Assembly (NCBI RefSeq): GCF_042667405.1
Contig: NZ_JBHVAL010000012.1
Coordinates: 70,402 to 134,401, forward strand
Reading direction: 5' to 3'
DNA from: Arthrobacter sp042667405
Lineage (GTDB): Bacteria; Actinomycetota; Actinomycetes; Actinomycetales; Micrococcaceae
Length of the DNA: 64,000 nucleotides
The number at the start of each line of letters is the position of its first letter. Position 1 is the first letter of the stretch. The notes under the pieces were generated by a model. The model ran no database searches, had not been told where the DNA came from, and saw only the letters and a program-made list of their open reading frames with translations. The position numbers and the translations under genes were made by a program. Positions 1-7,459 of the stretch are shown here, piece after piece.

Positions 1-81
1 CACCATGAGGGTCTCCGCGACGGCTTTGACGCTGCCGAGGTCGCCGAGTTCCCGCAGCATCTGCAACTGATGGATTTCCAT
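1..81 (-). CDS. LysR-family transcriptional regulator, N-terminal fragment
   Basis: Reading the minus strand from an ATG at 81 gives 27 residues beginning MEIHQLQMLRELGDLGS and running off the left edge. A start of this kind followed by SVKAVAETL is the opening of a LysR winged helix-turn-helix, where the first helix and the 'gSvkaVAetL' turn are recognisable. Only the first third of the DNA-binding domain is present, so effector class cannot be judged. It is divergent from tdh with 109 bp between start codons, the usual LysR arrangement, so it probably controls tdh-kbl. Family call is fairly safe; target is inference. Confidence 0.7.
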   Translation of the reverse strand, partial: MEIHQLQMLRELGDLGSVKAVAETLMV

Positions 82-90
82 TAGCAAATC

Positions 91-131
91 CTAAATCGTT
101 GATTGAGAAGAATCTAGTTGTGCTAAATCGT
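91..131. promoter_or_regulatory. Direct repeat in the LysR/tdh divergent promoter
   Basis: The nonamer CTAAATCGT occurs at 91-99 and again at 123-131, exactly 32 bp apart, about three helical turns. Between them is GATTGAGAAGAATC (101-114), with GATT/AATC ends that resemble the interrupted dyads bound by LysR proteins. The repeats sit in the only intergenic space available to both genes. An operator is inferred; no promoter boxes can be named with confidence. Confidence 0.4.
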
Positions 132-190
132 GGACGGGCTTTCAATGGAAGTCAGCAGCAGCGAAGCAGCATCAAGCCAGTGAGGAAACC

Positions 191-1237
191 ATGAAGGCTC
201 TCTACAAATCCGGACCGCAGGCAGGGTTCGAACTCGTTGACCGTCCCGAGCCCGAAGCCGGCCCGTCGGAGGTCAAGATCCGTGTGATGACCACCGGCAT
301 CTGCGGCACCGACCTTCACATCCAGAGCTGGGATGCCTGGGCCCAGAGCATCATCGAAACCCCGCTCATCGCCGGTCACGAGTTCTACGGTGAAGTGGTG
401 GAAATCGGCGAGGACGTCCGCGACGTCAAGGTGGGGGACCGGGTCTCCGGTGAGGGCCACGTGGTCTGCGGGATCTGCCGCAACTGCCGTGCCGGTCGCC
501 GCCAGATGTGCATCCACACGGTCTCGGTCGGCGTGCAGCGCGATGGTGCGTTCGCGGAATACGTCGTCATCCCCGAGACCAATGTCTGGGTCCACCACGA
601 CGAATCAGTCACCCCCGAACTCGGTGCCATCTTCGACCCCTTTGGAAACGCCGTCCACACGGCGCTGAGCTTCCCGCTCGTGGGCGAGGACGTGCTCATC
701 ACCGGTGCCGGACCCATTGGACTCATGGCCATCGCCGTCGCCCGTCACGCCGGTGCCCGCAAGATCGCCATTACCGATGTTTCCGCACCCCGCCTGGAAC
801 TGGCCAAGCAGATGGGCGTGGACCTCGCCGTCGATGTGTCCAAGATGCGCGTTCGCGAGGCACAGCAGGAACTCGGCATGCGCGAAGGCTTCGACATCGG
901 CCTGGAAATGTCGGGACACCCCACGGCACTGCCTGAGATGATCGAGAACATGAACCACGGCGGACGCATCGCCATGCTCGGCCTGCCCAGCCAGTCCATC
1001 GACATCGACTGGGGCAAAGTAGTCACGCACATGCTCACGCTCAAGGGCATTTATGGTCGCGAGATGTTCGAAACCTGGTACGCCATGAGCGCCATGCTTT
1101 CTTCGAACCCCGTGCTTCACCGCAACATTTCCGCCGTCGTCACCGACAAGCTGCCCGCCACCGAGTGGGAGAAGGGCTTCGAGATCGCCCGCAACGGCGT
1201 GGGCGGCAAAGTGGTCCTTGACTGGACTGAACTCTAG
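191..1237 (+). CDS. tdh: L-threonine 3-dehydrogenase
   Basis: Zinc-dependent medium-chain dehydrogenase of 348 residues that oxidises L-threonine to 2-amino-3-ketobutyrate with NAD. Catalytic zinc ligands fit Cys38 (GICGTDLH) and His63-Glu64 (AGHEFYGEVVEIG). The structural zinc loop supplies Cys93, Cys96, Cys99 and Cys107, and the nucleotide fold shows GAGPIG at 172-177. The ATG follows a GTGAGGAAACC ribosome site. The next gene, kbl, starts 19 bp downstream and uses the unstable product, so the pair is the classic threonine-to-glycine operon. Length and motifs match family members; a related polyol dehydrogenase is the only alternative and the kbl partner argues against it. Confidence 0.95.
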   Translation: MKALYKSGPQAGFELVDRPEPEAGPSEVKIRVMTTGICGTDLHIQSWDAWAQSIIETPLIAGHEFYGEVVEIGEDVRDVKVGDRVSGEGHVVCGICRNCRAGRRQMCIHTVSVGVQRDGAFAEYVVIPETNVWVHHDESVTPELGAIFDPFGNAVHTALSFPLVGEDVLITGAGPIGLMAIAVARHAGARKIAITDVSAPRLELAKQMGVDLAVDVSKMRVREAQQELGMREGFDIGLEMSGHPTALPEMIENMNHGGRIAMLGLPSQSIDIDWGKVVTHMLTLKGIYGREMFETWYAMSAMLSSNPVLHRNISAVVTDKLPATEWEKGFEIARNGVGGKVVLDWTEL

Positions 1238-1256
1238 GAACCTCAGGAGCGATTCA

Positions 1257-2450
1257 ATGTACTCAGCCATCAAAGACCAACTCCAGGGCGAACTCGATGA
1301 GATCCGCAGCGCCGGACTCTTCAAGACCGAACGCCACATCGATTCCCCGCAGGCAAGCCACATCGCCGCGGGCCAGCTCGGCCAGCCGGCCAACAAGGTC
1401 CTGAACTTCTGCGCCAACAATTACCTTGGCCTGGCCGACCACCCGGAGATCATCGCCGCTGCGAAGTCCGCCATGGACGAGCGCGGGTTCGGCATGGCCT
1501 CCGTCCGGTTCATCTGCGGCACCCAGGACCTGCACCTGGAACTTGAGGCCCGTGTTTCGGCGTTCCTCGGCACAGAGGACACCATCCTGTTCTCCAGCTG
1601 CTTCGATGCCAACGGCGGGGTCTTCGAGTCCCTCTTCGGCCCGGATGACGCCATCATCTCCGACTCCCTCAACCACGCCTCGATCATCGACGGCATCCGG
1701 CTGAGCAAGGCCAAGCGCTTCCGCTACGCCAACCAGGACATGGCCGATCTCGAAGCCAAGCTCGTTGAGGCTGCCGGTTCGCGACGCAAGATCATCGTCA
1801 CCGACGGCGTCTTCTCGATGGACGGCTACCTCGCGCCCCTGGAAGCGATCTGCGACCTCGCCGAGAAGCACGACGCCCTGGTCATGGTGGACGACTCCCA
1901 CGCCGTGGGCTTCATGGGCCCCACCGGCGCCGGCACCCCTGAGCACGCCGGTGTCTCTGACCGCGTGGATATCTACACCGGCACGTTCGGCAAGGCCCTC
2001 GGCGGAGCCTCCGGTGGCTACGTTTCCGGCCGCGGCGAGATCGTTGCGATGCTGCGCCAGAAGGCCCGCCCGTACCTGTTCTCCAACTCCCTGGCTCCCG
2101 CGATCGTTGCAGCCACCATCAAGGCGCTGGAACTCGTGCAGGGATCCGGTGAACTGCGCACCCGGCTCTTTGACAACGCCGCGCTGTTCCGTCGCCGCAT
2201 GAGCGAAGAAGGTTTCGAACTGCTCGACGGCGAACACGCCATCATCCCGGTCATGTTCGGCGACGCCGTGGTTGCGGCGAAGGTTGCCGATGAGATGCTC
2301 TCCCATGGCGTCTTCGTCACGGCGTTCAGCTACCCCGTGGTGCCCAAGGGCGCAGCCCGCATCCGGGTACAGCTCTCGGCCGCGCACAGCACGGACGACG
2401 TCGAAGCTTGCGTCCAGGCGTTCGTCAAGAGTCGCGCCGCGGTCGCCTAA
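1257..2450 (+). CDS. kbl: Glycine C-acetyltransferase (2-amino-3-ketobutyrate CoA ligase)
   Basis: PLP enzyme of 397 residues that cleaves 2-amino-3-ketobutyrate with CoA to glycine and acetyl-CoA, completing threonine catabolism begun by tdh. It has the alpha-oxoamine synthase fold: NFCANNYLGLADHP near the N-terminus, the HASIIDGIRLS segment, the VDDSHAVGFMG aspartate region, and the PLP lysine in TFGKALGG at about residue 246. The reading frame is open from 1218, but the start at 1257 is chosen because CAGGAG lies about 8 bp upstream and the product then has the usual length. The stop codon directly abuts the 32-bp repeat array. Confidence 0.95.
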   Translation: MYSAIKDQLQGELDEIRSAGLFKTERHIDSPQASHIAAGQLGQPANKVLNFCANNYLGLADHPEIIAAAKSAMDERGFGMASVRFICGTQDLHLELEARVSAFLGTEDTILFSSCFDANGGVFESLFGPDDAIISDSLNHASIIDGIRLSKAKRFRYANQDMADLEAKLVEAAGSRRKIIVTDGVFSMDGYLAPLEAICDLAEKHDALVMVDDSHAVGFMGPTGAGTPEHAGVSDRVDIYTGTFGKALGGASGGYVSGRGEIVAMLRQKARPYLFSNSLAPAIVAATIKALELVQGSGELRTRLFDNAALFRRRMSEEGFELLDGEHAIIPVMFGDAVVAAKVADEMLSHGVFVTAFSYPVVPKGAARIRVQLSAAHSTDDVEACVQAFVKSRAAVA

Positions 2451-2859
2451 GCCCGGCGCTCGTTCACGTTCCGCGTGTTTGAGCTCGGCGCTCGTTCACG
2501 TTCCGCGTGTTTGAGCCCGGCGCTCGTTCACGTTCCGCGTGCTTGGGCCCGACGCTCGCGCACGTCCCGCATGTTTGGGCCCGACGCTCGTTCATGTCCC
2601 GGGTGCTTGGGCCCGGCGCTCGTTCATGTCCCGGGTGCTTGGGCCCGGCGCTCGTTCATGTCCCGGGTGCTTGGGCCCGGCGCTCGTTCATGTCCCGGGT
2701 GCTTGGGCCCGNNNNNNNNNNNNNNNNNNNNNNNNNNNNNNNNNNNNNNNNNNNNNNNNNNNNNNNNNNNNNNNNNNNNNNNNNNNNNNNNNNNNNNNNN
2801 NNNNNNNNNNNGCGCTCGTTCATGTCCCGCGTGCTTGGGCCCGGCGCTCGCTCACTCTC
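2451..2859. repeat. Tandem array of 32-bp repeats, left (forward) arm
   Basis: Eight complete 32-bp units run from 2451 to 2706 with core GCGCTCGTTCAC/T; a ninth is cut by the N run, and array sequence resumes at 2812. Units at 2611, 2643 and 2675 are identical, and the one at 2579 differs by a single base, while the units next to kbl are more divergent, suggesting recent expansion in the middle. Because 32 is not a multiple of three and the unit lacks stops, all three forward frames stay open and give Arg/Ser/Pro-rich pseudo-peptides. I treat the array as non-coding. Confidence 0.9.
2712..2811. other. Assembly gap (100 N) inside the repeat array
   Basis: A run of exactly 100 N replaces sequence within the near-identical part of the 32-bp array. 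A round number of N is the usual placeholder for a gap of unknown length, so the true number of repeat units is unknown. Confidence 0.95.
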
Positions 2860-2879
2860 TTGATGAGAGTGAGCGAGCG
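2845..2879. repeat. Perfect 15-bp hairpin at the centre of the inverted repeat array
   Basis: Bases 2845-2859 (CGCTCGCTCACTCTC) and 2865-2879 are perfect reverse complements separated by the 5-base loop TTGAT. The left arm carries the forward core CGCTCRYTCA and the right arm its complement TGAGCGAGCG, so the hairpin is the point where repeat orientation flips. No T-run follows directly, so a simple intrinsic terminator is less likely than a symmetric centre, although it could end kbl transcription. Confidence 0.85.
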
Positions 2880-2997
2880 TTTGCTTTTAAGCGCCGGGGT
2901 TGTGAACGAGGGTTTGGGTTTGGCCCGGGGTTGTGAGCGAGCGTTTGCGCTTAAGGCCCGGGGATGTGAGTGAGGGTTTGGGTCAAGCGCCGGGGAT
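2869..2997. repeat. Inverted right arm of the repeat array (31-33 bp units)
   Basis: Four units start at 2869, 2902, 2933 and 2966, each opening GTGARYGAGSG and most ending in a CCGGGG block; lengths are 33, 31, 33 and 32 bp. A fifth partial unit begins at 2998. The core GTGARCGAGCG is the reverse complement of the left-arm core, so both arms face the hairpin. These units are more divergent than the left arm. The rest of the intergenic stretch to 3057 holds the ribosome site of the next gene and nothing else I can identify. Confidence 0.8.
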
Positions 2998-3057
2998 GTG
3001 AGCGGGCGACGCACGGAGGGGGCTGTTTGGTGAGAGGGCGTCTGACAGGATGGAGCC

Positions 3058-4155
3058 ATGGCTTCGAATTATGACGTAGTAATCGTTGGCGGCGGCATAG
3101 CCGGGCTGTCTCTGGCGGCGGCGTTGGCCGGCAAATGCACCGTGGCCCTGGTGGAAGCCGAGCAAACCCTGGCTTTCCATACCTCTTCGAGGTCGGCCCG
3201 GCAGCTGATCCCCAGCTATGGACCGCCGGTGGTGCAGGACCTCACTGTAAGGACGCTGGAGTTGTTGGCTGCCCGCGACGCCAAGGCGACGGAACCGATT
3301 CTCACCCCGCGCGGCTTCATGCTGGTGGGCGACGAGGAAACCGTGCGGGCCGAAGCCAGCGGAAACATGCAGCTCATCAGCCACGCAGAAGCCATGGAGC
3401 TCTGCCCCGCCCTCAACCCGGATTCCTTCACGGCAGCAGGCCTCGATAATGGCTCCTTCGGCTGCAATGCTCCGCTGTTGCTGGAGGAACATCGACAAAA
3501 CGCCGCAGCCGCTGGCGTCGACATCATCACGGGAGCAAAGGTCCACTCTACCCAGCGCTTGGGAAGCGGCTGGCAGGTGGGGGCAGGCACTGAGGCGTTC
3601 CAGTCCGGCGTCGTGGTTAATGCGGCAGGTGCGTGGGCGGACGAACTGGCCGTCATCAGCGGCGTGGAAAAGCTGGGGCTCCAGCCTTACCGCCGCACCG
3701 CGGCGATCGTGAACGTCGCCAACCCATTCCCAGCGCAAACCCCCATGGTGTGCGCCGCCGACGCTTCTTTCTATTTCCGCCCCGAAGGCAATCAGGTCCT
3801 GATCTCGCCGTCGGAGCATGTGCCCAGCGGGCCCGAGGACGCCAAGCCTCACGCCGGGGACATCGACACGCTGATCGGAAACCTCAACCGGGTGACCACA
3901 CTGGGCATCCGCTCCGTGGACCGGGCCTGGACCGGACTGCGGACCGAGGCGGCAGACGGAATTCCGGTGGTGGGGTTCGACGCCGAAGCACCTGGCTTCT
4001 TCTGGTTGGCCGGACAGGGTGGCTACGGTTTCCAGACGTCCTCGGCAATTGCGGAGTTGGCAGGGGCCCTCATTCTCGGAACAGTCGAAGCAGAGAGTCC
4101 GGAATCCCGGACAGCGGAGCAGTTGGCGGCCACCCGCTGGTCCATCCGGCGCTGA
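3058..4155 (+). CDS. FAD-dependent oxidoreductase, DAO family (D-amino acid/D-arginine dehydrogenase-like)
   Basis: A 365-residue flavoprotein of the D-amino acid oxidase fold. The N-terminus has the dinucleotide motif VVIVGGGIAGLSLA, then the acidic strand end VALVEAE; the C-terminus has AGQGGYGFQTSSA, which closes over the FAD in this family. The segment WTGLRTEAADGIPVVGFD resembles catabolic D-arginine dehydrogenase (DauA) and glycine-oxidase-like proteins. It probably oxidises a secondary or D-amino acid to the 2-oxo acid. The start is supported by GGATGGAG just upstream. It ends 11 bp before hutI, so the two may be cotranscribed. Substrate unknown. Confidence 0.75.
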   Translation: MASNYDVVIVGGGIAGLSLAAALAGKCTVALVEAEQTLAFHTSSRSARQLIPSYGPPVVQDLTVRTLELLAARDAKATEPILTPRGFMLVGDEETVRAEASGNMQLISHAEAMELCPALNPDSFTAAGLDNGSFGCNAPLLLEEHRQNAAAAGVDIITGAKVHSTQRLGSGWQVGAGTEAFQSGVVVNAAGAWADELAVISGVEKLGLQPYRRTAAIVNVANPFPAQTPMVCAADASFYFRPEGNQVLISPSEHVPSGPEDAKPHAGDIDTLIGNLNRVTTLGIRSVDRAWTGLRTEAADGIPVVGFDAEAPGFFWLAGQGGYGFQTSSAIAELAGALILGTVEAESPESRTAEQLAATRWSIRR

Positions 4156-4166
4156 ACAATAGGCTT

Positions 4167-5396
4167 ATGAGCGCAATCACACCACCCAGCACACTCATCA
4201 CCAACATCGGCGAGCTGATGACCCAGGACCTGGAGCACCGGGTCCTCAGGGATGCGGCGATTGTCCTTGAGGGCGAGCGTATCTCGTGGATCGGGTCGAG
4301 CGCAGAGGCGCCGGCAGCGGACAACCGGGTCGACGCCGAAGGCCGCGCCGTCCTGCCTGGCTGGGTTGATTCGCATTCGCATCTCGTTTTTGCCGGTGAT
4401 CGCACCGCAGAGTTTGAGGCCCGCATGGCAGGGCAGAGCTACAGCGCCGGCGGTATCGCCGTCACCACGGGCGCCACACGCAGCGTCAGCGACGACGAGC
4501 TGACCCGACTCGTGCGGGACCGGGTGGCCGAGGCGGTTTCGCAGGGAACCACCTACCTTGAAAGCAAGACCGGCTATGGGCTGGATGTGGAGAATGAAGC
4601 CCGCAGCGCCCGCATTGCCGCGGCCGAAGTCGATGAGGTCACCTACCTCGGCGCGCACTTGGTCCCTGCCGGCTCGGATCCCGAGGAGTACACCGACCTG
4701 GTGTGCGGCGCCATGCTCGACGCCGTCCTTCCGCATGTGCGGTGGGCGGATGTTTTCTGTGAGCGCGGTGCGTTCACCGAGGACCAGTCCCGTCGGGTCC
4801 TGACGGCAGCCCGCGACGCCGGATTGGGCCTCCGGGTCCACGGGAACCAGTTGGGTGAGGGGCCCGGCGTCGCTCTTGCCGTGGAGTTCGCCGCTGCGAG
4901 CGTCGACCACGTGAACTACCTTTCGGACAAGGATGTCGCCGCCCTCGCCGGGACGTGGGCCGGATGGGACCCCGCGACGGGCCAAGGGAGCAGGGGCACG
5001 GTTGCTACGTGCCTGCCTGCCTGCGACCTTTCCACCCGCCAGCCATTGGCCCCCGGCCGCGAACTGATCGACGCCGGGGTGCAGATCGCGCTGGCTGCCA
5101 ACTGCAATCCCGGCACTTCGTACACCAGCTCAATTGCGTTTTGCGTGACCACGGCCGTCCTTCAGATGCACCTGAGCGTGCACGAAGCCGTCCGGGCGGC
5201 GACGTACGGCGGCGCCTTGGCGTTGGGCCGGGAGTCCGGGAACGACGTCGACGGCGAACGGGCGGTGGGTTCGCTCGCCGTCGGACACCGCGCCGACCTT
5301 CACATGCTGAAGGCGCCCTCGGCCACCCACCTGGCGTACCGTCCCGGAATCCCGATGACGCATTCGGTCTGGCGGGCGGGCGTGTGCGCCGTGTAA
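4167..5396 (+). CDS. hutI: Imidazolonepropionase
   Basis: Amidohydrolase of 409 residues, third step of histidine breakdown: 4-imidazolone-5-propanoate to N-formimino-L-glutamate. Metal-binding HSH is at His70/His72 (VDSHSHLVFAGDRTAEF), followed by the substrate segment GGIAVTTGATR, SKTGYGLD and the metal histidine near 225 (RVHGNQLGEGP). The position usually held by the metal-binding aspartate (TDxNPG) reads ANCNPG, with Asn312. The frame is open far upstream, but the ATG at 4167 gives the normal length and lies just after the preceding stop. No hutH, hutU or hutG is nearby, so the pathway is split or this homologue serves another role. Confidence 0.88.
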   Translation: MSAITPPSTLITNIGELMTQDLEHRVLRDAAIVLEGERISWIGSSAEAPAADNRVDAEGRAVLPGWVDSHSHLVFAGDRTAEFEARMAGQSYSAGGIAVTTGATRSVSDDELTRLVRDRVAEAVSQGTTYLESKTGYGLDVENEARSARIAAAEVDEVTYLGAHLVPAGSDPEEYTDLVCGAMLDAVLPHVRWADVFCERGAFTEDQSRRVLTAARDAGLGLRVHGNQLGEGPGVALAVEFAAASVDHVNYLSDKDVAALAGTWAGWDPATGQGSRGTVATCLPACDLSTRQPLAPGRELIDAGVQIALAANCNPGTSYTSSIAFCVTTAVLQMHLSVHEAVRAATYGGALALGRESGNDVDGERAVGSLAVGHRADLHMLKAPSATHLAYRPGIPMTHSVWRAGVCAV

Positions 5397-5413
5397 TCAC
5401 AGCAAAAAACACC

Positions 5414-5478
5414 GCAACGCGGGGTCACTTATGGCCGGAAATCCCTGGTGGGATGGGCCATAAGTGACCCCGCGTTGC
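5414..5478. repeat. Long intergenic hairpin, 23-bp perfect stem
   Basis: Arms 5414-5436 and 5456-5478 are perfect reverse complements around a 19-base loop. It lies 17 bp after hutI and upstream of the amino-sugar operon. The stem is longer than a typical intrinsic terminator and lacks a long T-run (CTTTAAC follows). It could end hutI transcription or be a dispersed intergenic palindrome. Confidence 0.85.
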
Positions 5479-5525
5479 TTTAACCCCGGGCGGGAACGAT
5501 CTTCTCCAGTAGATGATCCTTGTGA

Positions 5526-5570
5526 GATCGAAAATGATCGTTTAGTGTTTCTATAGATCAAAAAACGTCA
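5526..5570. promoter_or_regulatory. Candidate DeoR-type operator upstream of the amino-sugar operon
   Basis: Two related 14-mers, GATCGAAAATGATC at 5526 and GATCAAAAAACGTC at 5556, are direct repeats 30 bp apart. They lie 27-70 bp before the first gene of an operon that ends with its own DeoR-family regulator, whose relatives bind repeated AT-rich sites. The assignment is inference from position and repetition. Confidence 0.4.
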
Positions 5571-5596
5571 TTACATGAGCGGGAGCGAAACACACG

Positions 5597-6514
5597 ATGA
5601 GCGAGAACACACTGGGCGCCTTCATGGAGGAAGAGCTGCTCTCCCAGCCGGCAGTTTGGCAACGCGCCGTGGAGCAGGCCCAGACGGAGCAGCTGCTTCC
5701 CGCCGATGGAAAGCGCATCGCGGTCATCGGCTGTGGCACGTCCTGGTTCATGGCCCAGAGCTACGCGGCCGCGCGCGAATCTGCCGGCAAGGGTGTTACC
5801 GATGCTTTCGCAGCGTCCGAGGCCTTCCTCAACAGCAACAGCCCTGACCGCCAGTACGACGCCGTTGTGGCCATCACCCGCTCAGGCACAACCACTGAGG
5901 TGCTTGAGATCCTGGCCGGGTTGAAGGGCATCGTTCCCACGATTGCCATCATCGGCGACACAACCTCGCCCATCATCGAACTTGCAGACACCGTGATCGG
6001 TCTCCAATATGCCGATGAGCGCTCCGTAGTGCAGACCCGTTTCGCCTCCACGGCGCTGGTCTACCTGCTGGCGAGCCTCGGCGTGGACATGAGCCAGGCC
6101 ATCGAAGACGCCCGTAAAGCGGTGAGCGCCCCGGTGTCGCAGGAACTCCTGGATGCCGAGCAGTTCACGTTCCTGGGAACCGGATGGACCGTTGGTCTGG
6201 CCCATGAAGCCGGGCTGAAGATGCGCGAAGCAGTCCAAGGCTGGACCGAGTCATACCCGGCCATGGAGTACCGCCACGGACCGATCTCCATTGCTGCCCC
6301 CGGCCGGGTCACCTGGTTGTTTGGCACCCAGCCCGAGGGTCTTGACCAGGACATGGCGGCCACAGGGGCCCTGTACATCCACACGGACAAGCACCCCCTT
6401 GCCGAACTGGCCCGGGTCCATAAGGTGACCCTGGAGCGTGCACGGGTCCGCGGTTTGAATCCGGATCTGCCACGCAACCTGACCCGTTCGGTCATTCTCG
6501 ACGCCTCCGCCTAG
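5597..6514 (+). CDS. SIS-domain sugar phosphate isomerase/deaminase (AgaS/NagB-II-like)
   Basis: A 305-residue protein with two SIS domains. The first shows VIGCGTSWFMAQSYAA and ITRSGTTTEVLE, the phosphosugar-binding serine/threonine loops; the second shows FLGTGWTVGLAHEAGLKMRE followed by AMEYRHGPISIA, the signature of amino-sugar-phosphate deaminases such as AgaS and NagB-II. It probably converts galactosamine- or glucosamine-6-phosphate to the ketose phosphate plus ammonia. It is shorter than typical AgaS. GGGAGCG precedes the ATG. First gene of a five-gene plus-strand operon with ROK kinase, PfkB kinase, aldolase and DeoR regulator; those partners favour the galacto (tagatose) series. A fructosamine deglycase is the alternative. 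Confidence 0.75.
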   Translation: MSENTLGAFMEEELLSQPAVWQRAVEQAQTEQLLPADGKRIAVIGCGTSWFMAQSYAAARESAGKGVTDAFAASEAFLNSNSPDRQYDAVVAITRSGTTTEVLEILAGLKGIVPTIAIIGDTTSPIIELADTVIGLQYADERSVVQTRFASTALVYLLASLGVDMSQAIEDARKAVSAPVSQELLDAEQFTFLGTGWTVGLAHEAGLKMREAVQGWTESYPAMEYRHGPISIAAPGRVTWLFGTQPEGLDQDMAATGALYIHTDKHPLAELARVHKVTLERARVRGLNPDLPRNLTRSVILDASA

Positions 6515-6523
6515 GCCCCCGCA

Positions 6524-7459
6524 ATGGTTCTCGGAGCCGCAGAAACACCGGTCCTGTCCTTCGACGTAGGCGGGACGGACATCAAAGCCGGATTGGTCGA
6601 TGCCAAGGGCGTCGTGCTGGGCATGCGCCGGGTTCCCACGCCCCTGGACCCGGCACGGCCCGGCGAGGCCGTGGTTGAGAGGCTGGCCGAACTGGCCATG
6701 GAACTGGCCACCGAATTCCCGGGCACCCCTGCCAAAGCCGCCGGTATCATCGTCCCCGGCATTGTCGACTCGGTGGCAGGGGTGGGCATCTACTCCACCA
6801 ACCTAGGATGGCGGAACTTCCCCTTCACAGCCGAAGCCGAAAAGCGACTGGGCATTCCGGTGGCGTTCGATCACGATGTCCGTTCCGCTGCCGCTGTTGA
6901 GCATGCTTTGGGTGCCTCGAAAGAGTTCAGCGAAGTGGTGGTCATGGTGGTGGGCACCGGAATCGCTGCTGCGGTCTTCTCCGGCGGCAAGGCTGTGACT
7001 GCGGGTGGTTTCGCCGGTGAACTCGGCCACGCCCAGGTTCCGGACCCCGACGCCTCTCCCGGCACTACCGCTGCCACCATCCTGGAAGCCGTCGGTTCGG
7101 CCGGGGCCGTAGCCAAGCGCTACCAGCGGGCAACCGGCAAACCGGTACAGGGTGCCCGTGAGGTCCTGGCCCGAGCCGGTTCCGGGGATGCGACAGCCCA
7201 ACGTATCTGGGCCGAAGCCGTGGACGCGCTGGCCTTCACCATCTGCCAGTGCGTCAACATCATCGGCACCGAAGCCGTGGTCATTGGCGGCGGACTCGCG
7301 GAGTCCGGCGAGAAGCTCCTGGAGCCTCTGCGGGCACGGGTGGACCAGATCCTCGATTTCCAACGCCGTCCCCGCCTCATCAGGGCTGAGCTGGGCCAGG
7401 ATGCGGGCTTGCTCGGTGCCGCGCTGAATGCCCGGATGCTGTTGGGAGCCGGACAATGA
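6524..7459 (+). CDS. ROK-family sugar kinase lacking the usual zinc cysteines
   Basis: A 311-residue ASKHA-fold kinase. The phosphate-1 loop is LSFDVGGTDIKAGLVD near the N-terminus; the catalytic aspartate region is PVAFDHDVRSAAAVEHALG; VVGTGIAAAVFSGGK is the second phosphate loop; AGELGH carries the conserved Glu/His. The ROK zinc motif (CxCGxxGCxE) normally found after that His is missing: the stretch reads HAQVPDPDASPGTTA with no cysteine. It may phosphorylate galactosamine, N-acetylgalactosamine or a related sugar after non-PTS uptake. The ribosome site is weak and the gene starts 9 bp after the previous stop, suggesting translational coupling. Its stop overlaps the next start as ATGA. 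Confidence 0.78.
   Translation: MVLGAAETPVLSFDVGGTDIKAGLVDAKGVVLGMRRVPTPLDPARPGEAVVERLAELAMELATEFPGTPAKAAGIIVPGIVDSVAGVGIYSTNLGWRNFPFTAEAEKRLGIPVAFDHDVRSAAAVEHALGASKEFSEVVVMVVGTGIAAAVFSGGKAVTAGGFAGELGHAQVPDPDASPGTTAATILEAVGSAGAVAKRYQRATGKPVQGAREVLARAGSGDATAQRIWAEAVDALAFTICQCVNIIGTEAVVIGGGLAESGEKLLEPLRARVDQILDFQRRPRLIRAELGQDAGLLGAALNARMLLGAGQ

Noticed and set aside
605..2387. Long minus-strand frames opposite tdh and kbl (271 and 374 codons)
   Set aside because: Antisense shadows of GC-rich genes with strong third-position bias; no domains.
2475..2973. Three overlapping plus-strand reading frames coding Arg/Ser/Pro repeats
   Set aside because: They are one 32-bp repeat read in three frames, contain the N gap and lack ribosome sites; the translation is a by-product of a stop-free unit.
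2451..2997. CRISPR array
   Set aside because: Units are contiguous with no unique spacers between repeats, and no cas gene is near.
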